Below, piece by piece: positions 26,923-35,721 of a stretch of DNA of 64,000 nucleotides. Position 1 is the stretch's first letter. The number at the start of each line of letters is the position of its first letter. Below the pieces are notes generated by a model. The model was not told the origin of the DNA and did no database searches. It saw only the letters and a list, made by a program, of their open reading frames with translations. Position numbers and translations under genes: made by a program. The stretch covers positions 3,841,501 through 3,905,500 of the forward strand of contig NZ_AP023441.1 of the NCBI RefSeq assembly GCF_019976755.1, given 5' to 3'. The DNA comes from Nostoc sp. MS1 (lineage in GTDB: Bacteria; Cyanobacteriota; Cyanobacteriia; Cyanobacteriales; Nostocaceae).

Positions 26923-27756
26923 ATGAAAGCATTGGTTCGCTGGGGCGCAACATTAGGTTTACTTGGAAGTACTTTACTAGGAACAGTATATTTTGGCAGC
27001 TTGCCAGCATCTGCATTATCAGAACAACAAATTAAAGAAAAATTAGATGGTGTACCTGTTTATTTAGTGACAAATGAAAAAGGTTTACCATTAAGCCGTC
27101 CTCTACCTACTCCACAAAACGGGCAGAAAGCTGGTGGTTCAATCACAGGGGTTTATATGAGTCGTCAAGAGGCTCAAGCTTTCATTAACGAGTTGCGTAA
27201 CGCTAAAAATAAAGACCCCAAGATGGAAGAAATCATCAAAAGTCTACAGGTGACACCTGTACCGCTAGGGGTGATTTATCAGCAATTGCAACAAAGTAAA
27301 AAAGACCCCAACCGCTTGTTGTTCGCATTTAAACCTGTGGATCAGGAAGTTAAAGGAGCAATGGATTTATTGCGCCAAACTGGTCAACAGGTAAATCAGT
27401 TTAAGAGCGTGCCGATGTTTGCTGTTAGATTTGCACCCGATCAAGGTTATGTCTCAATCAAAGCAGGTAATGCAAATGAACAACAGTACATACCTTTATT
27501 CTTGAGTAAACAAGATGCACAGGGTTTGTTAGGACAGGTCAAGCCAAAACACCCGAAAGCGGATATTCAAGTTCTAGATATAGATGGAGTAATTCAGACA
27601 TTACAAGCTAAAAATGATCCCTGGTTGAATCAAGTTGTCATCGTACCATCACCAGAATCTAGAGAATATATTCGGACTTTACCCAAAAACCAAGGGTCTA
27701 ACACTCCTGCTGCTCCTAATCGGAACAACAATCCTACCAAGCCTGGGGCAAGGTAG
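26923..27756 (+). CDS. tic22: Tic22-like periplasmic chaperone
   Basis: A 277-residue precursor. ATG 26923 with CGAGGAAT upstream is preferred over an in-frame start at 26896. The signal peptide VRWGATLGLLGSTLLGTVYF runs to the SALS cleavage region. The mature part has the Tic22 pattern (LDGVPVYLVTNEKGLPLSRP, GVYMSRQEAQAFINEL and VPLFLSKQDAQGLL-like repeats), two alpha/beta halves forming one fold. It ends in an Asn/Pro-rich tail. The cyanobacterial homologue is periplasmic and has been linked to outer-membrane biogenesis (Omp85 system); the chloroplast relative works in the import channel. It is followed after 14 bases by prmC, so the two may be co-transcribed. Confidence 0.9.
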   Translation: MKALVRWGATLGLLGSTLLGTVYFGSLPASALSEQQIKEKLDGVPVYLVTNEKGLPLSRPLPTPQNGQKAGGSITGVYMSRQEAQAFINELRNAKNKDPKMEEIIKSLQVTPVPLGVIYQQLQQSKKDPNRLLFAFKPVDQEVKGAMDLLRQTGQQVNQFKSVPMFAVRFAPDQGYVSIKAGNANEQQYIPLFLSKQDAQGLLGQVKPKHPKADIQVLDIDGVIQTLQAKNDPWLNQVVIVPSPESREYIRTLPKNQGSNTPAAPNRNNNPTKPGAR

Positions 27757-27770
27757 AACTCGCGTTAAGT

Positions 27771-28685
27771 ATGACAGATCAACGGCTGAATGTAGTTTCT
27801 GGTTTACAACTTTGGCAATGGCGCAATAGGGCGACTCAAAGCGCGATCGCTCACAATGTCCCTGTGGTAGAAGTAGACTGGTTATTGCAAGAAATAGCTG
27901 GTTTAGACCGTTTGGCACTACGTTTAGAGTCGTTTAAAGATTGGTCGGAGATTTCCTTGAGTTTGTCTCTTGACGAGTTAGACCAGTTGTGGCAAAGGCG
28001 ATTAAGCGATTGCCTACCCGTACAATACATCGCTGGGGTAACACCTTGGCGCAACTTTAAGCTCACAGTGTCCAGTTCTGTTTTAATTCCCAGGCCAGAA
28101 ACCGAGTGCTTGATTGATTTAGCTGTGGCAGCTGTTGCTAATAGTGAAGCACCACAGTTACAACAAGGACATTGGGTAGATTTAGGAACGGGGAGTGGGG
28201 CGATCGCTCTGGGGTTAGCTGATGCTTTCCCACAAGCAACAATTTACGCCGTTGATTACAGTCGAGAAGCTTTGGCGATCGCTAAACAAAATGCCCGTGA
28301 TTTGGGTCTATTTGAGAGGATACGCTTTTATCAAGGTCGCTGGTGGGAGCCTTTAAACTTACTCAAAGGTCAAGTTAGTGGCATGATATCGAACCCTCCT
28401 TATATTCCCAGTAATGTTGTGCCTACGCTACAACCAGAAGTAGTAAACCATGAACCGCATTTAGCCTTAGATGGTGGTACTGATGGCTTAGATGCTATCC
28501 GCCATTTAATAGATGTAGCCCCCAGTTATTTACAACCTGGGGGTATATGGTTAATTGAAATGATGGCAGGTCAAGCAGAAGCAGTTAAAACTCTGCTGCA
28601 ACAGCAAGGGAGTTATGAAAATATTCAAATTCACACTGATTTAGCTGGGATTGAACGCTTTGCCCTAGCATATATTCAGTCCTGA
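27771..28685 (+). CDS. prmC: Peptide chain release factor N5-glutamine methyltransferase
   Basis: A 304-residue SAM-dependent methyltransferase that modifies the GGQ glutamine of RF1/RF2. A helical N-terminal substrate domain (about 1-100) leads to LIPRPETECLIDLA. Motif I is WVDLGTGSGAIALGLA, and the catalytic NPPY is in MISNPPYIPSN. Length fits the family. ATG 27771 lies 14 bases after the tic22 stop. Confidence 0.95.
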   Translation: MTDQRLNVVSGLQLWQWRNRATQSAIAHNVPVVEVDWLLQEIAGLDRLALRLESFKDWSEISLSLSLDELDQLWQRRLSDCLPVQYIAGVTPWRNFKLTVSSSVLIPRPETECLIDLAVAAVANSEAPQLQQGHWVDLGTGSGAIALGLADAFPQATIYAVDYSREALAIAKQNARDLGLFERIRFYQGRWWEPLNLLKGQVSGMISNPPYIPSNVVPTLQPEVVNHEPHLALDGGTDGLDAIRHLIDVAPSYLQPGGIWLIEMMAGQAEAVKTLLQQQGSYENIQIHTDLAGIERFALAYIQS

Positions 28686-28756
28686 GTTCTGTGTAATAAG
28701 TTATTGGTCAGTAATAATTGCTTTAATTCATAATTGCTGATTAATAATTACGAATT

Positions 28757-28812
28757 ACGTTAGCGTTCGCGTAAGCGTCTCGTAGAGAACGTAGAGAAGC
28801 GGGGCGTAGCCC
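28757..28812. repeat. GCGTAAGCGTCTCG-type dispersed palindrome
   Basis: GTTAGCGTTCGCGTAAGCGT, followed by CTCGTAGAGAACGTAGAGAAGC and GGGGCGTAGCCC, sits between prmC and the YrdC gene. It belongs to the same GC-rich repeat family as the elements near 3800, 37830 and 60650. Confidence 0.75.
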
Positions 28813-28826
28813 ATTACAAATTATTT

Positions 28827-29411
28827 ATGACTAGGGTTTCATTAGAAGCATTGATAGCTGGTGTACGTAGTGGCAGTTTAGTGAGTTTTCCTACGGATAC
28901 TGTGCCAGCGCTGGCAACTCTACCAGAACAAGCAGAATTAATTTTTGCCGCTAAACAGCGCAGTCAGGACAAGCCTCTAATTTTAATGGGGGCGATTGCT
29001 GAAGATTTATGGCCTTATGTTAAAGGTAGTGAGCAGGAGTATCAAATTTGGCAGGAAGTGGTTAGCAAATATTGGCCGGGAGCGCTGACATTAGTATTAC
29101 CAGCAAGTAATCGCGTCCCGAAAGTAATGAATCCCATTGACCCTACAACTATTGGTATTCGTGTGCCGAAGAGTGCGATCGCGCAAACAATCTTGGCTCA
29201 AACCGGGCCTCTTGCTACTACTAGCGCCAACTTCTCAGGACAGCCAGCTTTATTAACAATGGCAGAGATTGATGTTCAGTTTCCTACAGTGTTAACACTA
29301 GAATCTGATGCAACGGCAGAAGCCTCAATTGGCTTACCTTCTACAGTAGCTAAATGGGCGGAGGAAGGTTGGCAAATATTACGTCAAGGAGCGGTAACAC
29401 TTGACAGTTGA
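28827..29411 (+). CDS. tsaC: L-threonylcarbamoyladenylate synthase (YrdC/Sua5 family)
   Basis: A 194-residue YrdC-domain protein that makes threonylcarbamoyl-AMP from threonine, bicarbonate and ATP, the first step of t6A tRNA modification completed by TsaD (22318). Motifs: SFPTDTVPALA, IFAAKQRSQDKPLILMG and WPGALTLVLPAS, then TTIGIRVPKSAIA and GPLATTSANFSGQPA. It lacks the C-terminal Sua5 domain. The stop is followed at once by TTGACAG heptamers. The symbol could be tsaC or ywlC-like. Confidence 0.92.
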   Translation: MTRVSLEALIAGVRSGSLVSFPTDTVPALATLPEQAELIFAAKQRSQDKPLILMGAIAEDLWPYVKGSEQEYQIWQEVVSKYWPGALTLVLPASNRVPKVMNPIDPTTIGIRVPKSAIAQTILAQTGPLATTSANFSGQPALLTMAEIDVQFPTVLTLESDATAEASIGLPSTVAKWAEEGWQILRQGAVTLDS

Positions 29412-29506
29412 CAGTTGACAAATTATTTCTACTGTTTACTGTCCATTGTTCACTATCTAGTTCTTGATACAATGATGTAGCTTTCAAGTTTATAGGTTAT
29501 AAAGCT

Positions 29507-30532
29507 GTGCTAGCTGCCTTACTTTATGGTCAGGAAGATTTACGTTTAGAACAAGTTGCTGACCCTTCTCCAGATATTGGGGAAGTAGTAATTAAGGTGG
29601 AAGCAGCTACAACTTGTGGTACAGATTTAAAGGTCTGGCGGCGTGGTGGTCATGCCAAGATGTTGAAGCCGCCTACTTTGTTTGGTCATGAAGCAGCCGG
29701 AGTAATTGTTGCAGTTGGTGCTGATGTAACTGGTTGGCAATTAGGCGATCGCGTGGTAGCAAATAACTCTGCTCCATGCAAAAAATGCCTTTTTTGTCAA
29801 CGACAAGAATATTCACTTTGCCCTCATTTGACTTGGAATAATGGTACATTTGCCCAATATTTGAAAATTCCCGCGCCGATAGTCCAGCATAATCTACTGC
29901 CCGTCCCTGATGAGTTACCAATTGAATTGGCGGCAATGACGGAACCTTTGGCTTGTGTGCTGCATGGGGTAGCCCGTTCTCATATCAAACCTAGAGATAG
30001 GGTTGTAGTATTGGGAGATGGGGCAATTGGGTTAATGTTTGTGGCGGCTTTGGCTGATAGTGTTGAGGTCTTATTGTGGGGTGGTAACGACCAAAGGCTG
30101 GAAATTGGTAAAAAGTTAGGTGCAGCGAAGACTTTTAATTATCATCAAAATTCAGATATTCCAGATGTAGTGAAAGAACTCACTCAAGGCTGGGGTGCAG
30201 ATGTGGTAATTGAAGCAACGGGAGTACCTAGCGTTTGGGAAATTGCGATCGCCTGCGCTCGTCCTGGTGCTACTGTTAATTTATTCGGTGGTTGTCCTAG
30301 AGATACAACAATTACAGTTAATACCGAACAATTACATTACAGTGAACTTACCCTCAAAGGCGTATTTCACAATACTCCAGAATATGTTCGTTCTGCACTT
30401 GCTCTTATAGCTACTCGAAAAATTCCTTTTGAATTACTAATTAGTGAACAGCGCCCATTAAAAGACTTAGAACAAGTTTTTTATGATATGAAGGCGAGAA
30501 AAGTAATTAAAGTGGCAATGATGTGTAATTAG
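29507..30532 (+). CDS. Zinc-dependent alcohol dehydrogenase (MDR family)
   Basis: A 341-residue medium-chain dehydrogenase starting at GTG 29507. Catalytic zinc residues are in TTCGTDLKVWRRGG and FGHEAAG. The four structural-zinc cysteines are in CKKCLFCQRQEYSLC (about 87-101). The Rossmann NAD(P) site is VVVLGDGAIGLMFVAALA, and TEPLACVLHG supplies another metal contact. It resembles sorbitol/threonine dehydrogenase-like members; the substrate is unknown. Monocistronic, preceded by the heptamer array that follows the YrdC gene. Confidence 0.88.
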   Translation: MLAALLYGQEDLRLEQVADPSPDIGEVVIKVEAATTCGTDLKVWRRGGHAKMLKPPTLFGHEAAGVIVAVGADVTGWQLGDRVVANNSAPCKKCLFCQRQEYSLCPHLTWNNGTFAQYLKIPAPIVQHNLLPVPDELPIELAAMTEPLACVLHGVARSHIKPRDRVVVLGDGAIGLMFVAALADSVEVLLWGGNDQRLEIGKKLGAAKTFNYHQNSDIPDVVKELTQGWGADVVIEATGVPSVWEIAIACARPGATVNLFGGCPRDTTITVNTEQLHYSELTLKGVFHNTPEYVRSALALIATRKIPFELLISEQRPLKDLEQVFYDMKARKVIKVAMMCN

Positions 30533-30615
30533 TACGGCTGTAAGATACTTAGGGTACGGTTGGTAATAGGTAATTGTTGTTTACTATTACATATTACCAT
30601 TGAAAAATTAAATTT

Positions 30616-30813
30616 TTAATAAGCTAAAGTTTCTAAAGTTTCCCGCAAATAACGCTGTACTTGCTGTTCTAAATGCAATTCCTTCAGGTGAATATTACTT
30701 TCTAACTGCCAACGCTGAAAACCTGAACTAGCTGCGATCGCATATTGGAGACTATTCCAAATATCAGGATCACTAGAAAAGTTATAATTACTGGTAGCTG
30801 GAATCTTAGCCAT
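30616..30813 (-). CDS. Small conserved cyanobacterial protein, unknown
   Basis: A 65-residue soluble protein (starting AKIPATSNYNFSSDPDIWNS), rich in helices with QRWQLESNIHLKELHLEQQV and no motif I can name. It starts six bases after the stop of the membrane-protein gene on the same strand, so the two are almost certainly one transcript. This coupling is the best evidence that it is real. Confidence 0.65.
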   Translation of the reverse strand: MAKIPATSNYNFSSDPDIWNSLQYAIAASSGFQRWQLESNIHLKELHLEQQVQRYLRETLETLAY

Positions 30814-30819
30814 AGTTCC

Positions 30820-31431
30820 TCATTCCTCTGTTTTTATTTTCACAGGTAACTGGGGCAAGATTTTATTAACCCGCACCCCTAAAATTGTAAAATCCTGGTT
30901 TATCTTCTCTAAAGGTAATGGTTCTATCGCTGCAAATTCTGTGTCATTTGTCACTAAAATACGTGCTACACTCACGGGAATTTGCAGAAAAAGATTACTT
31001 GCTAAAAAGGTCAAAGCCGCTAGTATTAAACCTAATATGCGCCACTGAGGCAAATGACGAGTGATAGAGACAACTAACGGCGTTGCTTGATATAACTGCC
31101 ACAACACAAAGAAAGACACAATTGCTGCCAAAAGTGCCAATCCACGATTCAATTTTGTATTAATTAAACAAAGTATTTTTCTTTGCTGCTCGGTCAGATT
31201 TTCTGGTTTGAGAGCAATTCCTAAAATGGCATATATATAAAAGGGTCGGCGTAACTGCATCCACAAAAGCGGAATTACACCAGCTGCCGCTACGAGTAAA
31301 AGTTCCACCCATACAGGTAAGATTGGCTCACCTACAGATAGAAACAATAAGCACAGCAGCAAAAAGACTGGCAGTGTTGCCAATCCAGCAATATGAATCC
31401 ACAGTATTGGTTCTGAGCGAAATGAGGGCAT
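30820..31431 (-). CDS. Conserved cyanobacterial multi-span membrane protein
   Basis: A 203-residue protein with four hydrophobic segments (about 12-33, 37-57, 97-115 and 128-152) and a polar, mildly acidic C-terminus. The helix pairs and the motif LLWMQLRRPFYIYAILGIAL suggest a conserved cyanobacterial membrane family, but I cannot assign a function. It forms a two-gene unit with the 65-residue ORF immediately downstream. Confidence 0.7.
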   Translation of the reverse strand: MPSFRSEPILWIHIAGLATLPVFLLLCLLFLSVGEPILPVWVELLLVAAAGVIPLLWMQLRRPFYIYAILGIALKPENLTEQQRKILCLINTKLNRGLALLAAIVSFFVLWQLYQATPLVVSITRHLPQWRILGLILAALTFLASNLFLQIPVSVARILVTNDTEFAAIEPLPLEKINQDFTILGVRVNKILPQLPVKIKTEE

Positions 31432-31471
31432 AAAGGAGTCCTGAGTTAAACCAATTCAAAATTCGTCTTGA

Positions 31472-31510
31472 AAAGTTTCCTACGGCGGGAAACCCGCCTA
31501 CAGAACTTTC
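31472..31510. repeat. GGCGGGAAACCCGCC hairpin repeat
   Basis: AAAGTTTCCTACGGCGGG and CCCGCCTACAGAACTTT form a stem of about 16 pairs around AAA, followed by ATTCAAA heptamers. The loop sequence GGGAAACCCGCC also occurs in the element near 990. Confidence 0.75.
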
Positions 31511-31707
31511 CGCAAAATTCAAAATTCAAAATTAACAAAGCCATATTTTACGAGAGTTTTTGATTATGACTTATGTTGCTGAATTTTTGGGAATTGGTAG
31601 TTTGAGTGCTGAGTATGGGTATAAAACCAATTGTATGATTTGTTTAAATCGGTATGAGTTGGGCTTGGCCAACTCTATACTCATAACTCAGCACTCGTTC
31701 CTCAGCA

Positions 31708-34700
31708 CTATCTTGTTAGCGCTAGGGTACGGCGTTTTGTCACCATTTGATAGGCTTCGATGATGTCACCTTCAACCCAGTCATGGAATTTATCTATACC
31801 AATACCACATTCATAACCAGCGTTGACCTCACGCGCGTCGTCTTTCATCCGTTTGAGGGAATCTAGCACGCCTTCGTAGACCACCTTACCGTTACGACGT
31901 ACCCGCACTTTGCAGTTGCGGACTAGTTTGCCGGATTGGACGTAACAACCAGCAACAGCACCACGACCCACTGGGAAGACGGCGCGGACTTCGGTTTGAC
32001 CCAGAGGTTCTTCTACCAACTCTGGTTCTAACAGACCTTCCAATGCGCCTTGGATATCTTCGATCAGTTTGTAGATGATGTTGTATTCCCGCACATCTAC
32101 ACCTGCTTCATCAGCAGCCTGTCTGGCTCCACTGGCGTAGGTGGTGTTGAAGCCGATAATTACGGCTCCACTGGCTGCGGCTAAGTCGATATCTGTTTGG
32201 GTGATTTCGCCAGCCGCCGTTAACAGCATCCGAATTTGTACTTCGTTTTGTGGAATTTGCTTGAGTGATCCTACGATCGCTTCTACAGAACCTTGTACGT
32301 CGGCTTTGAGGATCAGGTTGAGTTCTTTCAACTCGCCTTCTTGAGCCTGAGCGGACAGGGTGGTAAGGGTGACACGTCCTTGTAATAGACGAGATAGACG
32401 TTGCTTGTCGGCGCGGTCTGAGGCCAATGCTCTGGCTTCTTTCTCGTTGTTGAACACCTCGAACTCATCACCTGCGGCGGGTACATCACTTAAACCGAGT
32501 ACCTCAACTGCAAATGAAGGCCCAGCTGCATCTACTCTTCTGAGGCGATCGTCAACCATCGCCCGGACTTTACCAAAGGCTGAACCAGCAACGAGGATAT
32601 CTCCTACATGCAGAGTACCGTTCTGAATCAACAGAGTGGCAACTGCGCCCTTAGCTTTATCCAAGTGGGCTTCAATTACAGTACCTCTAGCATTCCGGTC
32701 TGGGTTGGCGGAGAGTTCGCCTACTTCCGCTACCAGAAGAATCATTTCCAGCAGTGTATCCAGGTTTTCGCCCTTGATGGCACTGACGGGAACCATAATG
32801 GTTTCACCGCCCCATTCTTCTGGGGTCAGACCATACTGGGTGAGTTCTTGTTTTACCCGGTCTGGTTGTGCGCCTTCCTTGTCAATTTTGTTGATGGCTA
32901 CCACAATGGGTACTTCAGCTGCTTGAGCGTGGCTGATTGCTTCTACTGTTTGCGGACGCACACCGTCATCGGCGGCTACGACTAACACAGCGATGTCTGT
33001 CACCCTAGCCCCTCTCGCCCGCATAGCAGTAAAGGCTTCGTGACCAGGAGTATCTAAGAAGACAATTTGGTGTGGATTACCGTCATGGACAATATCGACG
33101 TGGTAAGCACCGATATGTTGGGTAATACCGCCTGCTTCACCGGCTGCAACTTTGGTTTTGCGAATCGAGTCGAGGAGGGTGGTTTTACCGTGGTCTACGT
33201 GACCCATGATGGTGACAACCGGCGGACGACGAATTAGATGTTCTAAGTCATCGACTTCGATCATTTCGGTGACTTTCCGCGCTTCCGCTTCTGGTTCAAC
33301 GGTTTCGACTTCTATCTCTAACTCTTTACCTACTAAGGTAATTGTCGGGATGTCGAGGTTTTGGGTGATGCTCACCGCCATGCCTTTCATGAACAGGATT
33401 TTCACAATCTCTGTATCGGCTACGGCTAGGAGGTCGGACAACTCCTGTACAGTCAACGGCCCAGTGACTTCAACTTTTTGGGGACGCTCGCGTTTGACTT
33501 CTGTTTCCTGGCGGCGGTTTTGGTCACGGTTGTTACTGTTAGACCTTTTACCTCTGGCAGTTGGACCGCTGATAGGCGCGGCTATTGCCGTTTGTGCTGT
33601 TTTAGCTGCTTTTTGTTTGGGAGGACGAGCAATAGATAGACTAACTTGGACCGTTGCGGGTATCTCTAAGCCCTCTTCATCTAGTAGGTCTTCATCTTCA
33701 AAATCATCTTCCATTACTGGCTTGACACGCTTGCCTTTAACGCCTGCCTTGCCAGCTTTTTCTTTGATTTCGTCGATGATTTCTTCTTCCTGCCACTTTT
33801 TGCCACCTTTGCCGATGCGGGGTGGGGTGGGGCGTTTTAAGTCGAGGAGGTCTGGTGCGATCGCTGCTGTATCTACATTGCCTCTTTCTCCTCTACCAGG
33901 GCCACCGGGGATCGCTCTTGGCGGTGTAGCGACTGGCGCAGCTTCTACTGATGGACGGGCAGGTCTTTGTGGACGTACTCCGTCGCCTCCTGGTGCGCCT
34001 GGTCTACTGCTGCGCTGCTCTGGTTTTGTGGGGCCTTGACCGGGACGAGATGGCTTTTGTACAGGCGCTGTTGATACTTCTCCCTGTACAGCTTTGGCAA
34101 CTCTGGGTTTACCTTGTTCGCGCTCATCTTCTTGCCGTGGGCGATCGCGTTTGAGAATTGGTTTCTCGCCTGAAGCAATTGTTACGTCTGCTATGAGGTT
34201 GGCCTTTTCTGCCACCGGTCTGCTTGGTGGTGCTGCCAGTTGGGGTTTTGGCGCTCTTTCCTGCTTACTCGGTCTTGGTTGAGCAGGTTTTTCTGACTTC
34301 TGGGCTGCAACTTTGTCTGGAGCCGGCGGTTTGGGGGTTGGCTCTGTTTCTGGTACATCTGGTTGTGGGGTCTCAGATGTATTGCGTGGTACAGGTCGAG
34401 ATGGAACCGTCGGCTTCATGGGTGAGACTGGTGTGGCAGGCCGTGGAGGTGTTGGAGAATTAGCTTCAGAAGAAGCAATTTGGTTATTAGCAACTGACGC
34501 TTCGGGAGCGTTGGAGGTAGTGTTTCTCAATATTTTGGGTTTACGAATTTCCAAAATTTGTTGTTGTTTTTGAGGGGGCGCAGGTCGGTTGCGCGAGCCA
34601 GCTGGTGCTGAATTTGGTTTATGGGTGTTTGTATTTAATTCTTTTTTAGATGCTCCGTTTGTAGCTGCCAATTTTTCCGCAGTTTCTCGGATACTTTCTG

Positions 34701-34833
34701 CCTCAGATTCTGAAATTGTACTGCTATGGCTTTTGACCGCAATGTTGAGCTGGTCGCAAATTGCTAATAGCTCTTTGTTATCCAAATTCAATTCCTTTGA
34801 TAATTCGTAGATTCTAACTTTGCCGTTGTTCAT
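31708..34833 (-). CDS. infB: Translation initiation factor IF-2
   Basis: A 1041-residue initiation GTPase that places fMet-tRNA on the ribosome. The long N-terminal third (about 60-440) is low-complexity, rich in Pro, Ala, Arg and Glu, as is usual for cyanobacterial IF-2. The G domain starts with VVTIMGHVDHGKTTLL at about 541 and includes LDTPGHEAF and NKIDK. Domains II-IV follow to the C-terminal VEGDIIEAYQMV. Last gene of the rimP-nusA-ylxR-infB operon. Cytosolic. Confidence 0.97.
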   Translation of the reverse strand: MNNGKVRIYELSKELNLDNKELLAICDQLNIAVKSHSSTISESEAESIRETAEKLAATNGASKKELNTNTHKPNSAPAGSRNRPAPPQKQQQILEIRKPKILRNTTSNAPEASVANNQIASSEANSPTPPRPATPVSPMKPTVPSRPVPRNTSETPQPDVPETEPTPKPPAPDKVAAQKSEKPAQPRPSKQERAPKPQLAAPPSRPVAEKANLIADVTIASGEKPILKRDRPRQEDEREQGKPRVAKAVQGEVSTAPVQKPSRPGQGPTKPEQRSSRPGAPGGDGVRPQRPARPSVEAAPVATPPRAIPGGPGRGERGNVDTAAIAPDLLDLKRPTPPRIGKGGKKWQEEEIIDEIKEKAGKAGVKGKRVKPVMEDDFEDEDLLDEEGLEIPATVQVSLSIARPPKQKAAKTAQTAIAAPISGPTARGKRSNSNNRDQNRRQETEVKRERPQKVEVTGPLTVQELSDLLAVADTEIVKILFMKGMAVSITQNLDIPTITLVGKELEIEVETVEPEAEARKVTEMIEVDDLEHLIRRPPVVTIMGHVDHGKTTLLDSIRKTKVAAGEAGGITQHIGAYHVDIVHDGNPHQIVFLDTPGHEAFTAMRARGARVTDIAVLVVAADDGVRPQTVEAISHAQAAEVPIVVAINKIDKEGAQPDRVKQELTQYGLTPEEWGGETIMVPVSAIKGENLDTLLEMILLVAEVGELSANPDRNARGTVIEAHLDKAKGAVATLLIQNGTLHVGDILVAGSAFGKVRAMVDDRLRRVDAAGPSFAVEVLGLSDVPAAGDEFEVFNNEKEARALASDRADKQRLSRLLQGRVTLTTLSAQAQEGELKELNLILKADVQGSVEAIVGSLKQIPQNEVQIRMLLTAAGEITQTDIDLAAASGAVIIGFNTTYASGARQAADEAGVDVREYNIIYKLIEDIQGALEGLLEPELVEEPLGQTEVRAVFPVGRGAVAGCYVQSGKLVRNCKVRVRRNGKVVYEGVLDSLKRMKDDAREVNAGYECGIGIDKFHDWVEGDIIEAYQMVTKRRTLALTR

Positions 34834-34904
34834 CCACTCTTCCCCTTAACGTGACAGTTTTTTTGCGGATGGTTGCCTGGAAGTGCGACATCTCCATCCT
34901 TTGA

Positions 34905-35195
34905 TTACTGTTTTAGGTTGCCCTTGGTGATTTTGCCGGTGCCTCCAATCAGGAAAGAGAGATGTTTCGGGTTAATGCTGACATCGCCACCGCAAGAGGT
35001 GTTTAGAGAACGCCCATAAAAAGTTTTTATGATGTCCGTTGATGCCGAACTGCGCCTGAGCGCTACCAGGTTGCCATTTTTTAGGTTTTTGTTTTGCTGT
35101 TTCTGAGCCTTCCACAACACAATTGAGTAAAATTTGTTGGGAGTAATGCTTTGCTCCTCCAAATTTCGGTAGAGCCGCTTGCTAACTACACCCAT
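34905..35195 (-). CDS. Small basic ORF between ylxR and infB
   Basis: A 96-residue basic frame (begins GVVSKRLYRNLEEQSITPNK, ends GTGKITKGNLKQ). In many bacteria an L7Ae-like gene occupies this slot between ylxR and infB. The start and spacing fit, and the tail SFLIGGTGKITKG has a faint L7Ae-like feel, but the similarity is too weak to name it. It is 71 bases from infB and about 105 from ylxR, in the same direction. It could be a diverged RNA-binding protein or a non-gene. Confidence 0.45.
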   Translation of the reverse strand: MGVVSKRLYRNLEEQSITPNKFYSIVLWKAQKQQNKNLKNGNLVALRRSSASTDIIKTFYGRSLNTSCGGDVSINPKHLSFLIGGTGKITKGNLKQ

Positions 35196-35300
35196 TTACT
35201 ATTTTGGCACTAACCCCAAAAAAGCAGAGGGTATGGTTATGGGCGAAATGTTCCGCTTGTGCCACTTTTCCTCTTTCAAATTACAGCCAAGGAATGTTTT

Positions 35301-35573
35301 TTAGCTGTAGCGTGAATTTTGGGGATCATTTTGGGCGAGATGCCACAATGTTTGGTACAGTGTGTCTGGAACTGACGCTTTTAGCGATCGCCCTAGTCGA
35401 TTTTTTTTCTGAGCCGCTTGTAGGCAACTCACTTGTTGGCAAATATAGGCTGAACGCCCCATGCCCTCATTTAATTGTACATTCCCAGAAGGAAAGACAC
35501 GGACAATTCGCCAAAAGTCTTGTTTTAGTCCAACTTTGCGGCAACTAATACAACGTCGATAATTAGGTTGCAT
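35301..35573 (-). CDS. ylxR: YlxR/DUF448 RNA-binding protein
   Basis: A 90-residue protein with the YlxR signature: RRCISCRKVGLKQDFWRIVR (two cysteines near the N-terminus) and the GRSAYICQQVSCL loop. The family binds RNA and is almost always found between nusA and infB, as here. A regulatory role has been described in some bacteria. Downstream of nusA by about 150 bases. Confidence 0.88.
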   Translation of the reverse strand: MQPNYRRCISCRKVGLKQDFWRIVRVFPSGNVQLNEGMGRSAYICQQVSCLQAAQKKNRLGRSLKASVPDTLYQTLWHLAQNDPQNSRYS

Positions 35574-35721
35574 CGGTCTTCTGTCACTGTAACAGAACTA
35601 TGGATGATGATAATTAAACTTGACAATGCCAAGGATAATTTATCTGTATTTGCCTAATTTCTAGTTATATTTAAGACTAATACTTAATTTAATCTTACCA
35701 GAAATTCTTGAGGCTAATAAA

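Noticed and set aside
31560..31763. 67-codon plus frame upstream of the infB stop
   Set aside because: Runs through repeats and into the antisense of infB; no family pattern.
33206..34039. Long plus-strand open frame (277 codons) opposite infB
   Set aside because: It is the shadow of the GC-rich, low-complexity IF-2 coding sequence; composition is Ser/Arg-biased with no domain, and infB is certain.
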